DNA from: Candidatus Kapaibacterium sp.
GTDB lineage: Bacteria; Bacteroidota; Ignavibacteria; Kapaibacteriales; UBA2268
DNA length: 64,000 nt
NCBI GenBank assembly: GCA_938031175.1
Contig: CALHGZ010000008.1
Location: 186,001 to 250,000, forward strand
Direction: 5' to 3'
Shown here: positions 25,985 to 35,895 of the stretch, one piece after another
How positions within the stretch are numbered: position 1 is the first letter of the stretch
How the letters are laid out: the number at the start of each line of letters is the position of its first letter
Made by a program: the position numbers and the translations under genes
The notes under the pieces: model-generated
What the model saw: the letters and a program-made list of their open reading frames with translations, nothing else
Databases searched by the model: none
Told to the model about the DNA's origin: nothing

Positions 25985-28498
25985 ATGAGCTTATACTTTA
26001 ACATAGCATTACCAATCAATAATGATAAATTATTCACTTATGAACTCGATGATGCTTACCTTCCATCGAATTACGTAGGTTGCCGTGCTGTTGTACCTTT
26101 TGGTAAAAGAACTCTTACCGGAGTTATTGTAAAAGAGACAAAAAAGCCAAGTGATATAGCGACAAAGAAAATCATTAAAATCCTTGATGAAGAGCCAATT
26201 ATCAGCAAGGAACTATTTAAGCTTTCTGAATGGCTTTCGCAATACTATATTACACCACTCGGTGATATACTTAAATTATTCTTTCCACCATCAATCTCTC
26301 CACATTCTTTAGTTAAAATTCTTCCAATTAAGAAAATTGACACTGAAGAATTAGAATTAATAAAGCGAAAAGCTCCTAAAAGAGCTAAAATTCTCGAATT
26401 CATAAATGGAAAAACAAATGAAATATCCGTAAAATATCTTGAACAGAAATTGAAAATTAAAAATATCTCAAGTCAATTAATAGCATTAGAAATATCAGGA
26501 TATATCGAGATTATCAAAAAAATTTCATCTACACCACAAGAAAAATACATTAAAACTGCCAAAATCCCCGATAAAATATTTAATGATGATACATTAATTC
26601 AAAATATTATAAACAAGCTCGACAAAACAGCAATCAAACAATCTCTGATTTTTAGCGAAATATATCTCAGGATGAAAAATCATAGGCAACCTATTGAAAT
26701 AAACAACTTAACGAAAGAACTAAATTGTTCTCTATCATCAATTCAATCTTTACAAAAAAAAGGTTACATCGAAATAATTCAAATACCTATTAATAGAGCT
26801 TTATTACCTGATAAAGATCTACTTCATTTTAAAGATGAAATTAATTTGGCACTGACAAATGAACAATTATATGCATTGAAAGTAATTCGTGATTGTTTTA
26901 GAGATGATCACAAACCTGTGCTACTTTTTGGAGTTACCGGAAGTGGTAAGACATTGATTTATATGCATCTTATCAAAGATATCCTTTCTAATGGGAAATC
27001 AGTCATTTATATAGTCCCTGAAATTGCCTTAACTCCACAATTAACTGACCGATTAAAAAATGCTTTTCATGACAAAATTGTTGTCGTTCATAGTAAACTA
27101 TCCGAAGGTGAACGATACGATACTTATAGATCTATCCGCAAAGGCAAAGTCTCAATAGTTTTAGGAACACGCTCTGCTATATTCTCACCGATAAAAAACT
27201 TGGGTTTAATCATAGTTGATGAAGAACATGATAGTTCACTTAAACAAGAATCTCCCCCACCTTATTACCATGCTCGTGATACTGCAATAATGCGGGCTAA
27301 ATTTGAGAATGCAAATGTTATATTGGGTTCTGCCACCCCATCAATTGAAAGTATGTATAATGCAAAAATTGGCAAATACACATTGATCGAGATTAAACAT
27401 CGTGCCGATGGAGCTCAATTACCACAAATTGAAATAATTAACTTAATACAAGAGAAAAAAGAAAAGCGAATTATAAAAAACTTTTCAATTCAACTAATCG
27501 ATTCAATTAATGAGAGACTGAATCGGAAAGAAGGTATAATATTATTGTATAATAGGCGCGGTTATTCGACTCATCTTGAATGCCCTGATTGTGGAAATGT
27601 ACCGCAATGCAAATACTGCTCTGTTAGCTTAACTTATCATAGACAAAAAGACGTCTTGCGTTGCCATTACTGCGGTTACACAATTAAAGCATTTCATATT
27701 TGTAACGTTTGTGGATACCCGGAAATGAAAAAAATTGGTACTGGCACTCAAAAAATCGAAGCAGAACTTGAAGAAGTTCTCCAAATTTATGGACAAACTC
27801 CAGCAATTAAACGACTCGACCTAGATACTGTCCGAAAAAAAGGAGTTCACAAAAAAGCTCTTTACGATTTTGCTAATGGAAATATTGATATTCTGGTTGG
27901 AACGCAAATGATCTCGAAAGGATTAGACATTGAAAGAGTTACTTTGGTTGGTATAATAAACGCAGACCAGCAACTATACATTCCCGATTTCAGAGCTAAT
28001 GAAAGAACCTTTCAACTCATTACACAAACCGCCGGCAGAGCTGGGAGAACCGCTGATAAACCCGGCTTAGTGATTATTCAAACTAAGCATCCTGATAATT
28101 ATACGATTAAATATGCTGCCAACAATGACTATGAAAATTTTTTCAATACTGAGATAAATTTCAGAAAAGAACTTAAATATCCACCATTTTCAAGATTCAT
28201 ATTGATTGAATTTACCTCGACTGACGAAAAAAAAGTTATTGAGCATATAGATTTATTTAACAGTTATTTGCCCAATAAATCCGATTTTTTCCAGAAATTA
28301 GGACCAACAAGCCCTACAATTTTTAAACTAAAGAATTACTATCGCAGGATAATTATCATTAAAAGCTTCAAAGATAAAGATCCATCTGCTAAAATCATAA
28401 GGCAAATAATTAGCGATGCTTTGAATAAGTATCGCTCGAAACACTTCAATTCATCAATAAGAATCAAAATCGATGTGGACTCATATTCTTCAATATAA
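25985..28498 (+). CDS. priA: Primosomal protein N' (replication restart helicase PriA)
   Basis: An 837-residue PriA, which recognises stalled forks and reloads the replicative helicase. The N-terminal 3'-binding domain starts FNIALPINNDKLFTYEL. The helicase core has Walker A LLFGVTGSGKTLIYM, Walker B LIIVDEEHDSS and GSATPSIESM. The zinc-binding insert follows with eight cysteines in four pairs (CPDCGNVPQCKYC, then CHYCGY and CNVCGY). Motif VI is TQTAGRAGRT. It is somewhat longer than E. coli PriA because of a lysine-rich linker between the N-terminal and helicase parts (about residues 130-290). It stands alone with its own upstream region. Confidence 0.96.
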   Translation: MSLYFNIALPINNDKLFTYELDDAYLPSNYVGCRAVVPFGKRTLTGVIVKETKKPSDIATKKIIKILDEEPIISKELFKLSEWLSQYYITPLGDILKLFFPPSISPHSLVKILPIKKIDTEELELIKRKAPKRAKILEFINGKTNEISVKYLEQKLKIKNISSQLIALEISGYIEIIKKISSTPQEKYIKTAKIPDKIFNDDTLIQNIINKLDKTAIKQSLIFSEIYLRMKNHRQPIEINNLTKELNCSLSSIQSLQKKGYIEIIQIPINRALLPDKDLLHFKDEINLALTNEQLYALKVIRDCFRDDHKPVLLFGVTGSGKTLIYMHLIKDILSNGKSVIYIVPEIALTPQLTDRLKNAFHDKIVVVHSKLSEGERYDTYRSIRKGKVSIVLGTRSAIFSPIKNLGLIIVDEEHDSSLKQESPPPYYHARDTAIMRAKFENANVILGSATPSIESMYNAKIGKYTLIEIKHRADGAQLPQIEIINLIQEKKEKRIIKNFSIQLIDSINERLNRKEGIILLYNRRGYSTHLECPDCGNVPQCKYCSVSLTYHRQKDVLRCHYCGYTIKAFHICNVCGYPEMKKIGTGTQKIEAELEEVLQIYGQTPAIKRLDLDTVRKKGVHKKALYDFANGNIDILVGTQMISKGLDIERVTLVGIINADQQLYIPDFRANERTFQLITQTAGRAGRTADKPGLVIIQTKHPDNYTIKYAANNDYENFFNTEINFRKELKYPPFSRFILIEFTSTDEKKVIEHIDLFNSYLPNKSDFFQKLGPTSPTIFKLKNYYRRIIIIKSFKDKDPSAKIIRQIISDALNKYRSKHFNSSIRIKIDVDSYSSI

Positions 28499-28525
28499 AT
28501 TAAAATATAATTGAAATATCGGTAT

Positions 28526-29443
28526 TTAATTGAGTGGCAAAATATAGGATAGGTTTATTGCAGCTGAGTAATTATTTGCCAATTGCTTACCATTGTAATA
28601 CTTATAAATCGGATAATCAAATATCAGGGTGATATTAAAACTATCAAGATTGTAATTTAATTGAGGGCAGATAAATAATAAGATACTACCTGAATTCGGC
28701 ATCAATTTATCATTAAGTTTGTCCTTCGTTTTGATCTCATTACGAAGTTGAATTAAACCAGATAAGTTTTCAATTATGAGTTGTGATAAAAATATGCTTG
28801 TTAAGTATACTTCTCCATAAGTATAATTTGCATTATTATGATTGTTTATTTCACTCCTATGTATTAAAAATAATTTGGCATCATCATTTAAATCATAACT
28901 AGAAAACAAATGAACAGCAAAACCAATAGCACCGGTTGTGGGTTGCAGGTCGTATGGAACAACAACATTGCGATAGGCAAATGGTTCGCTTGTAAAAGGA
29001 AATTTAAAACCAACACCAAAGGTAAGTTCAATACTATTGTCGAATTTGTTAATTATGTTATATTTAAGGGACACAAGATGATTTGTAAATCCATATGCTT
29101 TAATAATATCTATTTCGTATTCCTGAGACTTGCTAAAAAAATATCCGCCCTCGAACTCTAATAAAAATTTATTTGATAATCCAAGACCGACATTATATCC
29201 CAAAAATTTAAATTCCCCATTTTTCACCAAACCATTTGGAATTTTTATATCTCCTGTATAATAATCATCTGATTTACTAAAACGATAAAATACATTTGCT
29301 CTGATAGTTTTTTCTGATAATATGCCAAGATTTGTTGTACCGCCACTGGGTATCCCAACGCTACAACATTGACTTTTGCAATTGTATCTAAATAAAATAA
29401 AAATACATAGAGTTGCAAATAAAATCGAATATAAATTTCTCAT
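28526..29443 (-). CDS. Probable outer-membrane beta-barrel protein
   Basis: A 305-residue exported protein. A hydrophobic signal segment (LFATLCIFILF) is followed by a vicinal-cysteine motif (CKSQCCSVGIPSGG). The rest alternates short amphipathic strands rich in aromatic and glycine residues (GYNVGLGLSNKFLLEFEGGY; TFGVGFKFPF) and ends in a strand with LSYILPLN, as in small outer-membrane barrels. I do not recognise a specific family; barrel transporters of unknown substrate are the closest idea. It lies upstream of a small lipoprotein gene (29520-29876) in the reverse sense and is read after it. Confidence 0.6.
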   Translation of the reverse strand: MRNLYSILFATLCIFILFRYNCKSQCCSVGIPSGGTTNLGILSEKTIRANVFYRFSKSDDYYTGDIKIPNGLVKNGEFKFLGYNVGLGLSNKFLLEFEGGYFFSKSQEYEIDIIKAYGFTNHLVSLKYNIINKFDNSIELTFGVGFKFPFTSEPFAYRNVVVPYDLQPTTGAIGFAVHLFSSYDLNDDAKLFLIHRSEINNHNNANYTYGEVYLTSIFLSQLIIENLSGLIQLRNEIKTKDKLNDKLMPNSGSILLFICPQLNYNLDSFNITLIFDYPIYKYYNGKQLANNYSAAINLSYILPLN

Positions 29444-29519
29444 ACACCTGAAATTAAATTTTTGCTGATGTTTTTACTTAGTGAAATTAATCTCGTTTTA
29501 ATTTGAGACATTATTGGTG

Positions 29520-29876
29520 TTATTCAACAACAGTGATTTCTATGGATTTACTTGCCCTATTGCCTGATTTATCAATTATTGTACATATTATTTTAGGTTT
29601 GGAGGCACAACAATTTGAGTAATATACAGTCTGCCCCGATCCCATGATTGCACCTTCAGTTGCTTTCCATTGATATTCAAGAGATATTGTCGGTGGAGTA
29701 ATTACTGCTGTGATTTCTGTTAAATTCCCAATTTTAATCTCATATTCACGTGCAAATAAACTGAATTCTAATATACCCGGTGGCAACTTTATAGTCGTAT
29801 CATCGTCAGGTTTAATTGATTTTTCGCATGCTATAGTTAATATTAAAATTGCTATTAAAAAAATTAACTTTTTCAT
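29520..29876 (-). CDS. Small lipoprotein with Ig-like/PKD-like domain
   Basis: A 118-residue protein with a lipoprotein-type signal (IAILILTIACEKS, cysteine C17) and a single beta-sandwich-like domain: LTEITAVITPPTISLEYQWKA, then IICTIIDKSGNRASKSIEI, the pattern of PKD or Ig-like repeats. A vicinal cysteine pair (SNCCASKP) lies in the domain, as in the neighbouring barrel protein. The -3 residue of the lipobox is threonine, which is not ideal. The function is unknown; it may be a surface or periplasmic partner of the barrel protein 76 bases downstream. Confidence 0.6.
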   Translation of the reverse strand: MKKLIFLIAILILTIACEKSIKPDDDTTIKLPPGILEFSLFAREYEIKIGNLTEITAVITPPTISLEYQWKATEGAIMGSGQTVYYSNCCASKPKIICTIIDKSGNRASKSIEITVVE

Positions 29877-29947
29877 ACGGCTTTAAGATGTATAAAATAT
29901 AATTTATCTAAAACTAATTAAATTTATGCTAATTTGCAAATTAATTT

Positions 29948-30643
29948 TTAAGTAGTGACAATTTGCCCATCAGACATTTTCAGAATTCTATCGGAATTTT
30001 TTGCTACTTCGTTGCTGTGCGTGGCTACTATAAGGGTAAGTTTATACTCGCTTTGCAATTCTTTCATCAACTTTATAAACTTTTGTGCATTTACTGAATC
30101 TAAATTGCCGGTTGGTTCATCTGCTATAAGTATTTCTGGATTATTTATCAATGCTCGGGCAATGGCAACTCTTTGTTGTTCTCCACCTGATAACTCTGAT
30201 GGTTTTTGATCTTTTATACTTGCTACACCTACTCGCTCGAGTAAATAAAAACCTCGATGTAGTGCTTCGCTATATGAAATATTTCGTATCAGTGCTGGTA
30301 TCATCACATTTTCTATTGCTGTAAATTCTGCTAAAAGATGATGGAATTGGAAAACAAATCCTATGTTTTTGTTCCTTATTTCGGATAGTTTTCCTTCGTT
30401 AACTCTGGAGTAATCATAAATACTGCCGTTCAGATTCAATATTACATTTCCACTGTCCGGTTTTTCAAGTGTTCCAAGTATATGTAGCAATGTACTTTTA
30501 CCCACACCTGATGGACCAACTATACTGACAAATTCTCCTTTGAGAATTTCTAAATCAATATTACGCAATACTTCATTTACAATACCAGTTTTGGTAGTAT
30601 ATGTTTTCCAGATTGCCTGAGCTTGTAAAATTAAATCTTTCAA
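29948..30643 (-). CDS. lolD: Lipoprotein-release ABC transporter ATPase (LolD-like)
   Basis: A 231-residue ABC ATPase of the MacB/LolD class: Walker A VGPSGVGKSTLLHILG, signature ELSGGEQQRVAIARAL, Walker B ILIADEPTGNLDS and the switch histidine in VATHSNEVA. With LolC/E it moves lipoproteins toward the outer membrane, though other FtsE/MacB-type roles cannot be excluded because no permease is adjacent. The start is a TTG at 30643 with no visible Shine-Dalgarno. It lies beyond the terminator of the ribosomal block and so probably has its own promoter or relies on read-through. Confidence 0.8.
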   Translation of the reverse strand: MKDLILQAQAIWKTYTTKTGIVNEVLRNIDLEILKGEFVSIVGPSGVGKSTLLHILGTLEKPDSGNVILNLNGSIYDYSRVNEGKLSEIRNKNIGFVFQFHHLLAEFTAIENVMIPALIRNISYSEALHRGFYLLERVGVASIKDQKPSELSGGEQQRVAIARALINNPEILIADEPTGNLDSVNAQKFIKLMKELQSEYKLTLIVATHSNEVAKNSDRILKMSDGQIVTT

Positions 30644-30660
30644 CTAAATTAAAAATTTGT

Positions 30661-30687
30661 TATAAAAAAAGCGTCGCTAAGGACGCT
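30661..30687 (-). terminator. Rho-independent terminator of the alpha operon
   Basis: AGCGTC (30670-30675) pairs with GACGCT (30682-30687) around a six-base loop, and on the minus strand the stem is followed by seven T residues. It lies 34 bases past the rplQ stop and closes the long ribosomal block. Confidence 0.88.
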
Positions 30688-30720
30688 GTTTAAAATTTTC
30701 AAATGATTAATACTTCAAAT

Positions 30721-31482
30721 TTATTCTTTGTTTTTGGTTTCTTCATCATTGGATGATTCTGTTTCCTTAGTTTCGCCAAAGGAGTTATCGTCAATTTCAG
30801 CTTTTTCAATTTCTGCACTCGCTTCTTCTTCAGTAAGTTCAATTTTGTCTTCAGGTTTTGTAGTTTCAATATTGCTTTCTACCTGTTGTATAGTTTCTTC
30901 TATTTTTTCTGCCGTTTGGATATTGCTTAAATCAGTTTGATTTTGCTCAAGAAATTCTCCACTTGTTGCTGTAACTGTTTCTTTGGAAGTTTCTTTAGTT
31001 TGTTCTTTTTCTTTGACAGTCTTTTTAGTTTTTGTAGTCTTTTTCTTTCTTCTGAGTGAAACAGCCCCATCTTGGGGTTGTGACCAATCAACAAGCTCAA
31101 TTATTGCTAATTTAGATGCATCACCACGCCTAGCACCCAATTTTACAATTCTAGTATAACCGCCAGGTCTTTCTGCAACGGTTGGTGCTATTGTTTCGAA
31201 CAGCTCTTGTAAAACTGCTTTACTTTTAAGATATTTAGCGACGATGCGTCTGTTATGTATATCAATTTTTTGGCCTTCGGGCAATAATCCCTGTTGTTCA
31301 CGAGCAAGAGCATTTTTTGCTTTTGTTATTAATCTTTCAGCAAATGGTCTCAATTCCTTTGCTTTGGCTTCGGTCGTCTTTATTCTTTTATGTTCAAATA
31401 AAGCTGTTGCCAAATTTGAAAGCAATGCTTTTCTGTGACTGCTCGTTCTGTTTAATTTTCTACCTTCTTTTAAATGCCTCAT
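30721..31482 (-). CDS. rplQ: Ribosomal protein bL17 with long acidic C-terminal tail
   Basis: Residues 1-142 are a normal bL17 of the large subunit ([20 protein letters not shown]; the [12 protein letters not shown] block). About 110 further residues follow, first lysine-rich ([11 protein letters not shown]), then strongly acidic and rich in Glu, Thr and Ser with few hydrophobics, likely disordered. FCB bacteria often have somewhat extended bL17, but this tail nearly doubles the protein. It is the last gene of the alpha operon, directly after rpoA and before the terminator. Confidence 0.96.
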   Translation of the reverse strand: MRHLKEGRKLNRTSSHRKALLSNLATALFEHKRIKTTEAKAKELRPFAERLITKAKNALAREQQGLLPEGQKIDIHNRRIVAKYLKSKAVLQELFETIAPTVAERPGGYTRIVKLGARRGDASKLAIIELVDWSQPQDGAVSLRRKKKTTKTKKTVKEKEQTKETSKETVTATSGEFLEQNQTDLSNIQTAEKIEETIQQVESNIETTKPEDKIELTEEEASAEIEKAEIDDNSFGETKETESSNDEETKNKE

Positions 31483-31505
31483 AAATATTTTCCGCTTAAA
31501 TATTA

Positions 31506-32522
31506 CTAATCATTGGAATCTGATTTGGGATCATCCTTAAGATAATGTTCAACATTCATACCGAACTCCAATCCATAATTGGCAACTACTTCAGCAAGTT
31601 CAGCAAGGGATTTTCTGCCGAAATTCCTGAATTTTAGCAATTCGGATTCCTGTAAACTCACAAGTTCAGATAAATTTTTTATATTAGCTGTTTTTAGACA
31701 ATTATAAGCTCTCACTGATAATTCCAATTCCTCAACAGGAGTTGTTAAGATCTTACGTAGTCGCTCCCTTTCGACCGACTTAACTTGGTCCTCTATTACT
31801 TCGACTAAAGGTTCATCATTTACTGGTTTATCATCGAAAGAGATAAACAAATTAATATGATCGCTAAGTATTTTAGCTGCGAGATGAAGCGCTTCCTCAG
31901 CTGTAATGGTACCATCAGTAAGAATATCAAGAATTAATTTTTCATAGTCTGTTTTTTGTCCAACTCTGAATGGTTCGACATTAAATATTACATTTTTAAT
32001 TGGAGTAAACACAGCATCAATTGGCATCATTCCAATTGGATAATCAGATATTTGCTGTTCTTCTGCGGGTAGATAACCTTTACCTTTTCCTATTCTTAGT
32101 TCGACTTCAAATTCAGCATCTTCTGCTAAATTTGCTATTACATGGTCAGGATTAATAATCAAAATTTGATTATTACTTTCTTGGATATCGCGTGCAGTCC
32201 ATTGACCGGGACCTTTTAAGTGAAGTAAGACCTTTAGCATTTTTTTGTCGTTCATAGTAAGTCTTACTTCTTTTAAATTTAAAATAATTTCTGAAACATC
32301 TTCGATAACTCCAGGTATAGTCTGAAATTCATGCAGTACGTCGGTTATTTTAACACCTATTATTGCTGCTCCAGGAATTGATGATAAAAGCACTCTCCTC
32401 AAGGAATTGCCAATTGTAACACCAAATCCCTGCTCCAAAGGCTGGAGAATGAATTTGCCGTGAAAATTGGTTGATGTTTCGTCAATTATTACCCTTTCGG
32501 GCATTTGCATATGAACATTCAT
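31506..32522 (-). CDS. rpoA: RNA polymerase alpha subunit
   Basis: A 338-residue alpha subunit. The N-terminal assembly domain has [20 protein letters not shown] and GYLPAEEQ; the C-terminal domain (about residues 260-325) has [19 protein letters not shown] and [11 protein letters not shown], the part that contacts promoters and activators. It lies 23 bases before rplQ and 51 bases after rpsK. In most bacteria rpsD sits between rpsK and rpoA; here it does not. Confidence 0.98.
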   Translation of the reverse strand: MNVHMQMPERVIIDETSTNFHGKFILQPLEQGFGVTIGNSLRRVLLSSIPGAAIIGVKITDVLHEFQTIPGVIEDVSEIILNLKEVRLTMNDKKMLKVLLHLKGPGQWTARDIQESNNQILIINPDHVIANLAEDAEFEVELRIGKGKGYLPAEEQQISDYPIGMMPIDAVFTPIKNVIFNVEPFRVGQKTDYEKLILDILTDGTITAEEALHLAAKILSDHINLFISFDDKPVNDEPLVEVIEDQVKSVERERLRKILTTPVEELELSVRAYNCLKTANIKNLSELVSLQESELLKFRNFGRKSLAELAEVVANYGLEFGMNVEHYLKDDPKSDSND

Positions 32523-32573
32523 ATTATTTCTTTATATATATGATTCATAATAATTTCGATTATATTTAAATTT

Positions 32574-32954
32574 TTATACTCTTCTTCTTTTCGGAGGTCT
32601 ACAACCATTATGAGGAATTGGTGTTTTATCTATAATACTATGGATTTCCAATCCCGCTTGTGCCAATGCTCTTATTGCTGCTTCTCGACCAGCTCCAGGT
32701 CCTTTGACAATTACATCAACTTTTCGCAAGCCCATATCATAAGCTTCTTTAGCTGCTTTTTCAGCTGAGACCTGCGAAGCATAGGGTGTATTTTTCTTCG
32801 AACCTTTGAACCCATTTCGACCTGCTGATGACCAGCAAAGTACATTACCATACATATCTGTTATGGTAACTATGATATTATTGAAAGATGCCTTAATAAA
32901 TGCCTTGCCGTGAATATCAGCAACTATTTTTCTTTTAGTTTTCTTCTTAGCCAC
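32574..32954 (-). CDS. rpsK: Ribosomal protein uS11
   Basis: A 126-residue uS11, at the 30S platform. Marks are [24 protein letters not shown] and the C-terminal [16 protein letters not shown]. Normal length. It lies 35 bases after rpsM. Confidence 0.98.
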   Translation of the reverse strand: MAKKKTKRKIVADIHGKAFIKASFNNIIVTITDMYGNVLCWSSAGRNGFKGSKKNTPYASQVSAEKAAKEAYDMGLRKVDVIVKGPGAGREAAIRALAQAGLEIHSIIDKTPIPHNGCRPPKRRRV

Positions 32955-32989
32955 TTCTCAGTTTTTCCAATTAATTAAACATCAAAATA

Positions 32990-33367
32990 TTATTTCTTCG
33001 CAGCTTTCTTCTTACCTGCGATTGTTTTCTTGCGTCCTTTACGCGTTCTTGCATTTGTCCTCGTTCTTTGACCTCTGACAGGCAATCCTCTTTTATGCCT
33101 TTGTCCTCTGTAGCAATTTATATCCATTAATCGCTTAATATTCATTTGAACTTCTGATCGAAGTTGTCCTTCGACTTTCATATCTTGGACAATCTGTCTT
33201 ATCCTTCCAATTTCGTCATCATTCCAATCCGCGATTTTTTTCGTTGGGTCAACGTTAGCTTGCTCGAGTATTTTCGAGGCTGTATATCGACCAATGCCGT
33301 AAATATAGGTCAGACCGATTACTCCGTGTTTATTCTTTGGTAAGTCTATTCCCGCTATTCTTGCCAA
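32990..33367 (-). CDS. rpsM: Ribosomal protein uS13
   Basis: A 125-residue uS13, of the 30S head and intersubunit bridges. It begins [19 protein letters not shown], contains [11 protein letters not shown] and [20 protein letters not shown], and ends in a lysine-rich tail. It follows rpmJ by 19 bases. Confidence 0.98.
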   Translation of the reverse strand: MARIAGIDLPKNKHGVIGLTYIYGIGRYTASKILEQANVDPTKKIADWNDDEIGRIRQIVQDMKVEGQLRSEVQMNIKRLMDINCYRGQRHKRGLPVRGQRTRTNARTRKGRKKTIAGKKKAAKK

Positions 33368-33386
33368 TTTCTGTCTCCTTTATTTA

Positions 33387-33503
33387 TTATCCTTGTCTTT
33401 GTTTAAATCGGGGATTTTTTTTATTTATAATGTAAATCCTTCCTTTCCTCCGGACAATCTTGTCATCAGGATTCCTTTTCTTTACTGATGCTTGGACTTT
33501 CAT
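33387..33503 (-). CDS. rpmJ: Ribosomal protein bL36 (zinc-free form)
   Basis: A 38-residue protein starting [20 protein letters not shown] and ending PRFKQRQG, clearly bL36 by sequence and place between infA and rpsM. The zinc ligands of the classic form (three cysteines and a histidine) are all replaced, so it belongs to the cysteine-free type seen in Bacteroidota, here without even a single cysteine. Confidence 0.97.
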   Translation of the reverse strand: MKVQASVKKRNPDDKIVRRKGRIYIINKKNPRFKQRQG

Positions 33504-33515
33504 TTGTACACCTTT

Positions 33516-33734
33516 TTATTTATATCTATAAACTATTCGTCCTTTTGTCAGGTCGTAAGGTGATAATTCAACTGTTACCTTATCGCCCTGCAAAATTTTT
33601 ATAAAATTCATTCTCATTTTCCCTGATATATGAGCAAGTACTTTATGCCCATTTTCGAATCTAACTATAAACTGGGTATTGGGTAGTGTTTCTTCAATTA
33701 TTCCATCAATTCGTATTAAATCTTGTTTCGCCAT
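33516..33734 (-). CDS. infA: Translation initiation factor IF-1
   Basis: A 72-residue OB-fold protein that binds the 30S A site during initiation: [40 protein letters not shown] and the C-terminal [10 protein letters not shown]. An upstream ATG at 33740 overlaps the map stop codon by one base (TAATG) and would add two residues. The start at 33734 gives the conserved MAKQ N-terminus, but translational coupling from 33740 is possible. Confidence 0.97.
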   Translation of the reverse strand: MAKQDLIRIDGIIEETLPNTQFIVRFENGHKVLAHISGKMRMNFIKILQGDKVTVELSPYDLTKGRIVYRYK

Positions 33735-33739
33735 ATCCA

Positions 33740-34540
33740 TTAATCCCGCATCGTTAGTATTAATGGTTTATTATTATTGACGATTATCGTGTGTTCAAAA
33801 TGTGCTGCCGGGCTTTTATCAGCTGTACATACAGTCCAATAATCTTTTTTTGTTATCACTTCTTTAGCACCCATATGTACCATTGGTTCTATTGCAAGAG
33901 CCATACCGTTAATTAATTTCACGTTTGGATAGCGATTTCGATGTAAAAGCAATGGTACAAAATTTGGAACAGGTGGTTCTTCATGTAAACTTTTGCCAAT
34001 ACCATGACCAACTAATTCTCTCGTTACTGAGAATCCATGTTTTTCAACATAGTTTTGTATTGCGCGGGAAATATCATAAATTTTATTCCCTTGGATTGCC
34101 TGCGATATGCCTTCATATAGAGCTTGTTCAGTTACTTCAAGTAGCTTTTGCTTTTCGAGTGATATTTTACCGACTGGGAATGAAACTGCACTATCGCCGT
34201 AATATCCATCCTTTTCTACACCGCAATCAATGGATACTATTTGTCCTTCTTCGAGTTGTCGCTCTGATGGTATGCCGTGAACTACTTCTTCATCAATGGA
34301 AATACATAATGTGTTCGGATATTTTCTTTTATCAACAATATAGCCTTTAAATGCAGGTCTGGCATTTTTTGAAAGTATATAATCCTCAGCTATTTGGTCG
34401 AGTTCAATTGTTTTTATACCGGGTTTAATGTATTTTGAAAGTAACATATGCACTTCTGCAACGATTCTACCAGCTTTTTCCATAAGGGTAATTTCGGTAT
34501 CTGTTTTGATATAAGGCGATATTAATTTTTCTGCTCTCAT
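33740..34540 (-). CDS. map: Methionine aminopeptidase, type I
   Basis: A 266-residue enzyme that removes the N-terminal methionine of new proteins. Metal ligands are visible in [20 protein letters not shown] (two aspartates), [20 protein letters not shown] (histidine), ALAIEPMVH and FEHTIIVNN (glutamates). It starts 11 bases after secY and abuts infA. There is no adk gene between secY and map. Confidence 0.97.
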   Translation of the reverse strand: MRAEKLISPYIKTDTEITLMEKAGRIVAEVHMLLSKYIKPGIKTIELDQIAEDYILSKNARPAFKGYIVDKRKYPNTLCISIDEEVVHGIPSERQLEEGQIVSIDCGVEKDGYYGDSAVSFPVGKISLEKQKLLEVTEQALYEGISQAIQGNKIYDISRAIQNYVEKHGFSVTRELVGHGIGKSLHEEPPVPNFVPLLLHRNRYPNVKLINGMALAIEPMVHMGAKEVITKKDYWTVCTADKSPAAHFEHTIIVNNNKPLILTMRD

Positions 34541-34551
34541 AATTAATCGTA

Positions 34552-35895
34552 TTAACTTCCTGCTCCAACTCGTCCACGTATTTTACCGCTTTTCATAAAG
34601 CCATCATAATGTCGCATAAGTAAATATGATTCAATCTGCTGTAATGTATCAAGTGCAACACCGACAATAATTAACAAACTTGTACCGCCAAAAAATGATG
34701 CGAATGCAGGTGTTACATTGAATAAATTACTGACAAAAGTCGGTAAAATTGCTATAAGTGCTAAAAACATAGCTCCGGGCAATGTGATTCGTGTCAATAT
34801 ATTATCTATATAATCTGAGGTTGTTTTACCGGGTCTGATTCCGGGAATAAATCCACCTTGCTTTTTCATGTTATCAGCTATGTCTTTTGGATTAAATACA
34901 ATTGCTGTATAAAAATATGCAAAAAAGATAATTATTATACTGTATATACCTGCATATATAAATGACTGCTCATTAAATATTCGTGCTACCCAATGGAAGA
35001 AATTTGTTTCAGGAAAGAAGCTAGCTATTGTGTTAGGAATAAACATCAGGGATTGTGCAAAAATAATTGGCATAACTCCAGCAGTATTTACCCTCAATGG
35101 AATGTATTGGGTTGTGCCTCCAAATATTTTCCGACCAACCTGTCGTTTAGCATATTGAACGGGGATACGTCGTGCTCCTTGGGTAACTAATATTACAGCA
35201 GCTATTATTCCTACTAAAAACACTAAAATGATTAACTCTACAACGATATTTCGTGAACCTATTTGTACCATGGTAAATTCTTGAATTAACGAGGCTGGTA
35301 ATCGGGCAATTATACCAATAAAGATTATTAGAGAAATACCATTGCCTATACCTCTTTCGGTAATCTGTTCGCCAAGCCACATTAAGAATATCGTACCTGA
35401 TGTCAAAAGAATAACGGTTGTAATGGTAAATAGTGCAGGTGGGGCTGCAACAACTGGGACTCCTGCCGCTGTCTGATTCAATAATTTTATGCTAACTCCC
35501 CAGGATTGTAATGCAGCTATTAATACGGTAAATACTCGGGTATATTGATTGATTTTACGGCGTCCTTCTTCACCCTCTTTTTGCATTTTTTGAATTTCTG
35601 GGATTACAACCCCTGCTAGCTGAAAGATAATTGAAGAAGTTATATAGGGCATGATTCCAAGTGCAAATATTGCCGCATTGGAGAAAGCGCCGCCTACAAA
35701 CATATCAAAAAGTCCGAAGAGGGTATTTTCATCTGCATTTGCTACGGATGCTTCTAGAGCTACAACATCTATGCCCGGCAGTGTTATATGTGCACCCAAT
35801 CTAACTACAACAAGGATACCGAGCGTAAATAATATTCTTTGTCGAAGCTCCTCGATTCTGAATATATTCTGTATTGTTTGTATGAAATTAGCCAT
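34552..35895 (-). CDS. secY: Preprotein translocase subunit SecY
   Basis: A 447-residue channel of the Sec translocon with ten membrane helices. Marks are LGIMPYITSSIIFQL, RIPVQYAKR, LRVNTAGVMPIIFAQSL (plug and pore region) and GGFIPGIRPGKTTSDYI. It overlaps rplO by eight bases, giving translational coupling. SecE is encoded at the far end of the block (62931-63122). Confidence 0.98.
   Translation of the reverse strand: MANFIQTIQNIFRIEELRQRILFTLGILVVVRLGAHITLPGIDVVALEASVANADENTLFGLFDMFVGGAFSNAAIFALGIMPYITSSIIFQLAGVVIPEIQKMQKEGEEGRRKINQYTRVFTVLIAALQSWGVSIKLLNQTAAGVPVVAAPPALFTITTVILLTSGTIFLMWLGEQITERGIGNGISLIIFIGIIARLPASLIQEFTMVQIGSRNIVVELIILVFLVGIIAAVILVTQGARRIPVQYAKRQVGRKIFGGTTQYIPLRVNTAGVMPIIFAQSLMFIPNTIASFFPETNFFHWVARIFNEQSFIYAGIYSIIIIFFAYFYTAIVFNPKDIADNMKKQGGFIPGIRPGKTTSDYIDNILTRITLPGAMFLALIAILPTFVSNLFNVTPAFASFFGGTSLLIIVGVALDTLQQIESYLLMRHYDGFMKSGKIRGRVGAGS

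Noticed and set aside
28509-28531. Possible terminator between priA and the convergent barrel gene
   Set aside because: A nine-pair AT-only stem with a bulge and no T-run; too weak, and common in such AT-rich DNA.
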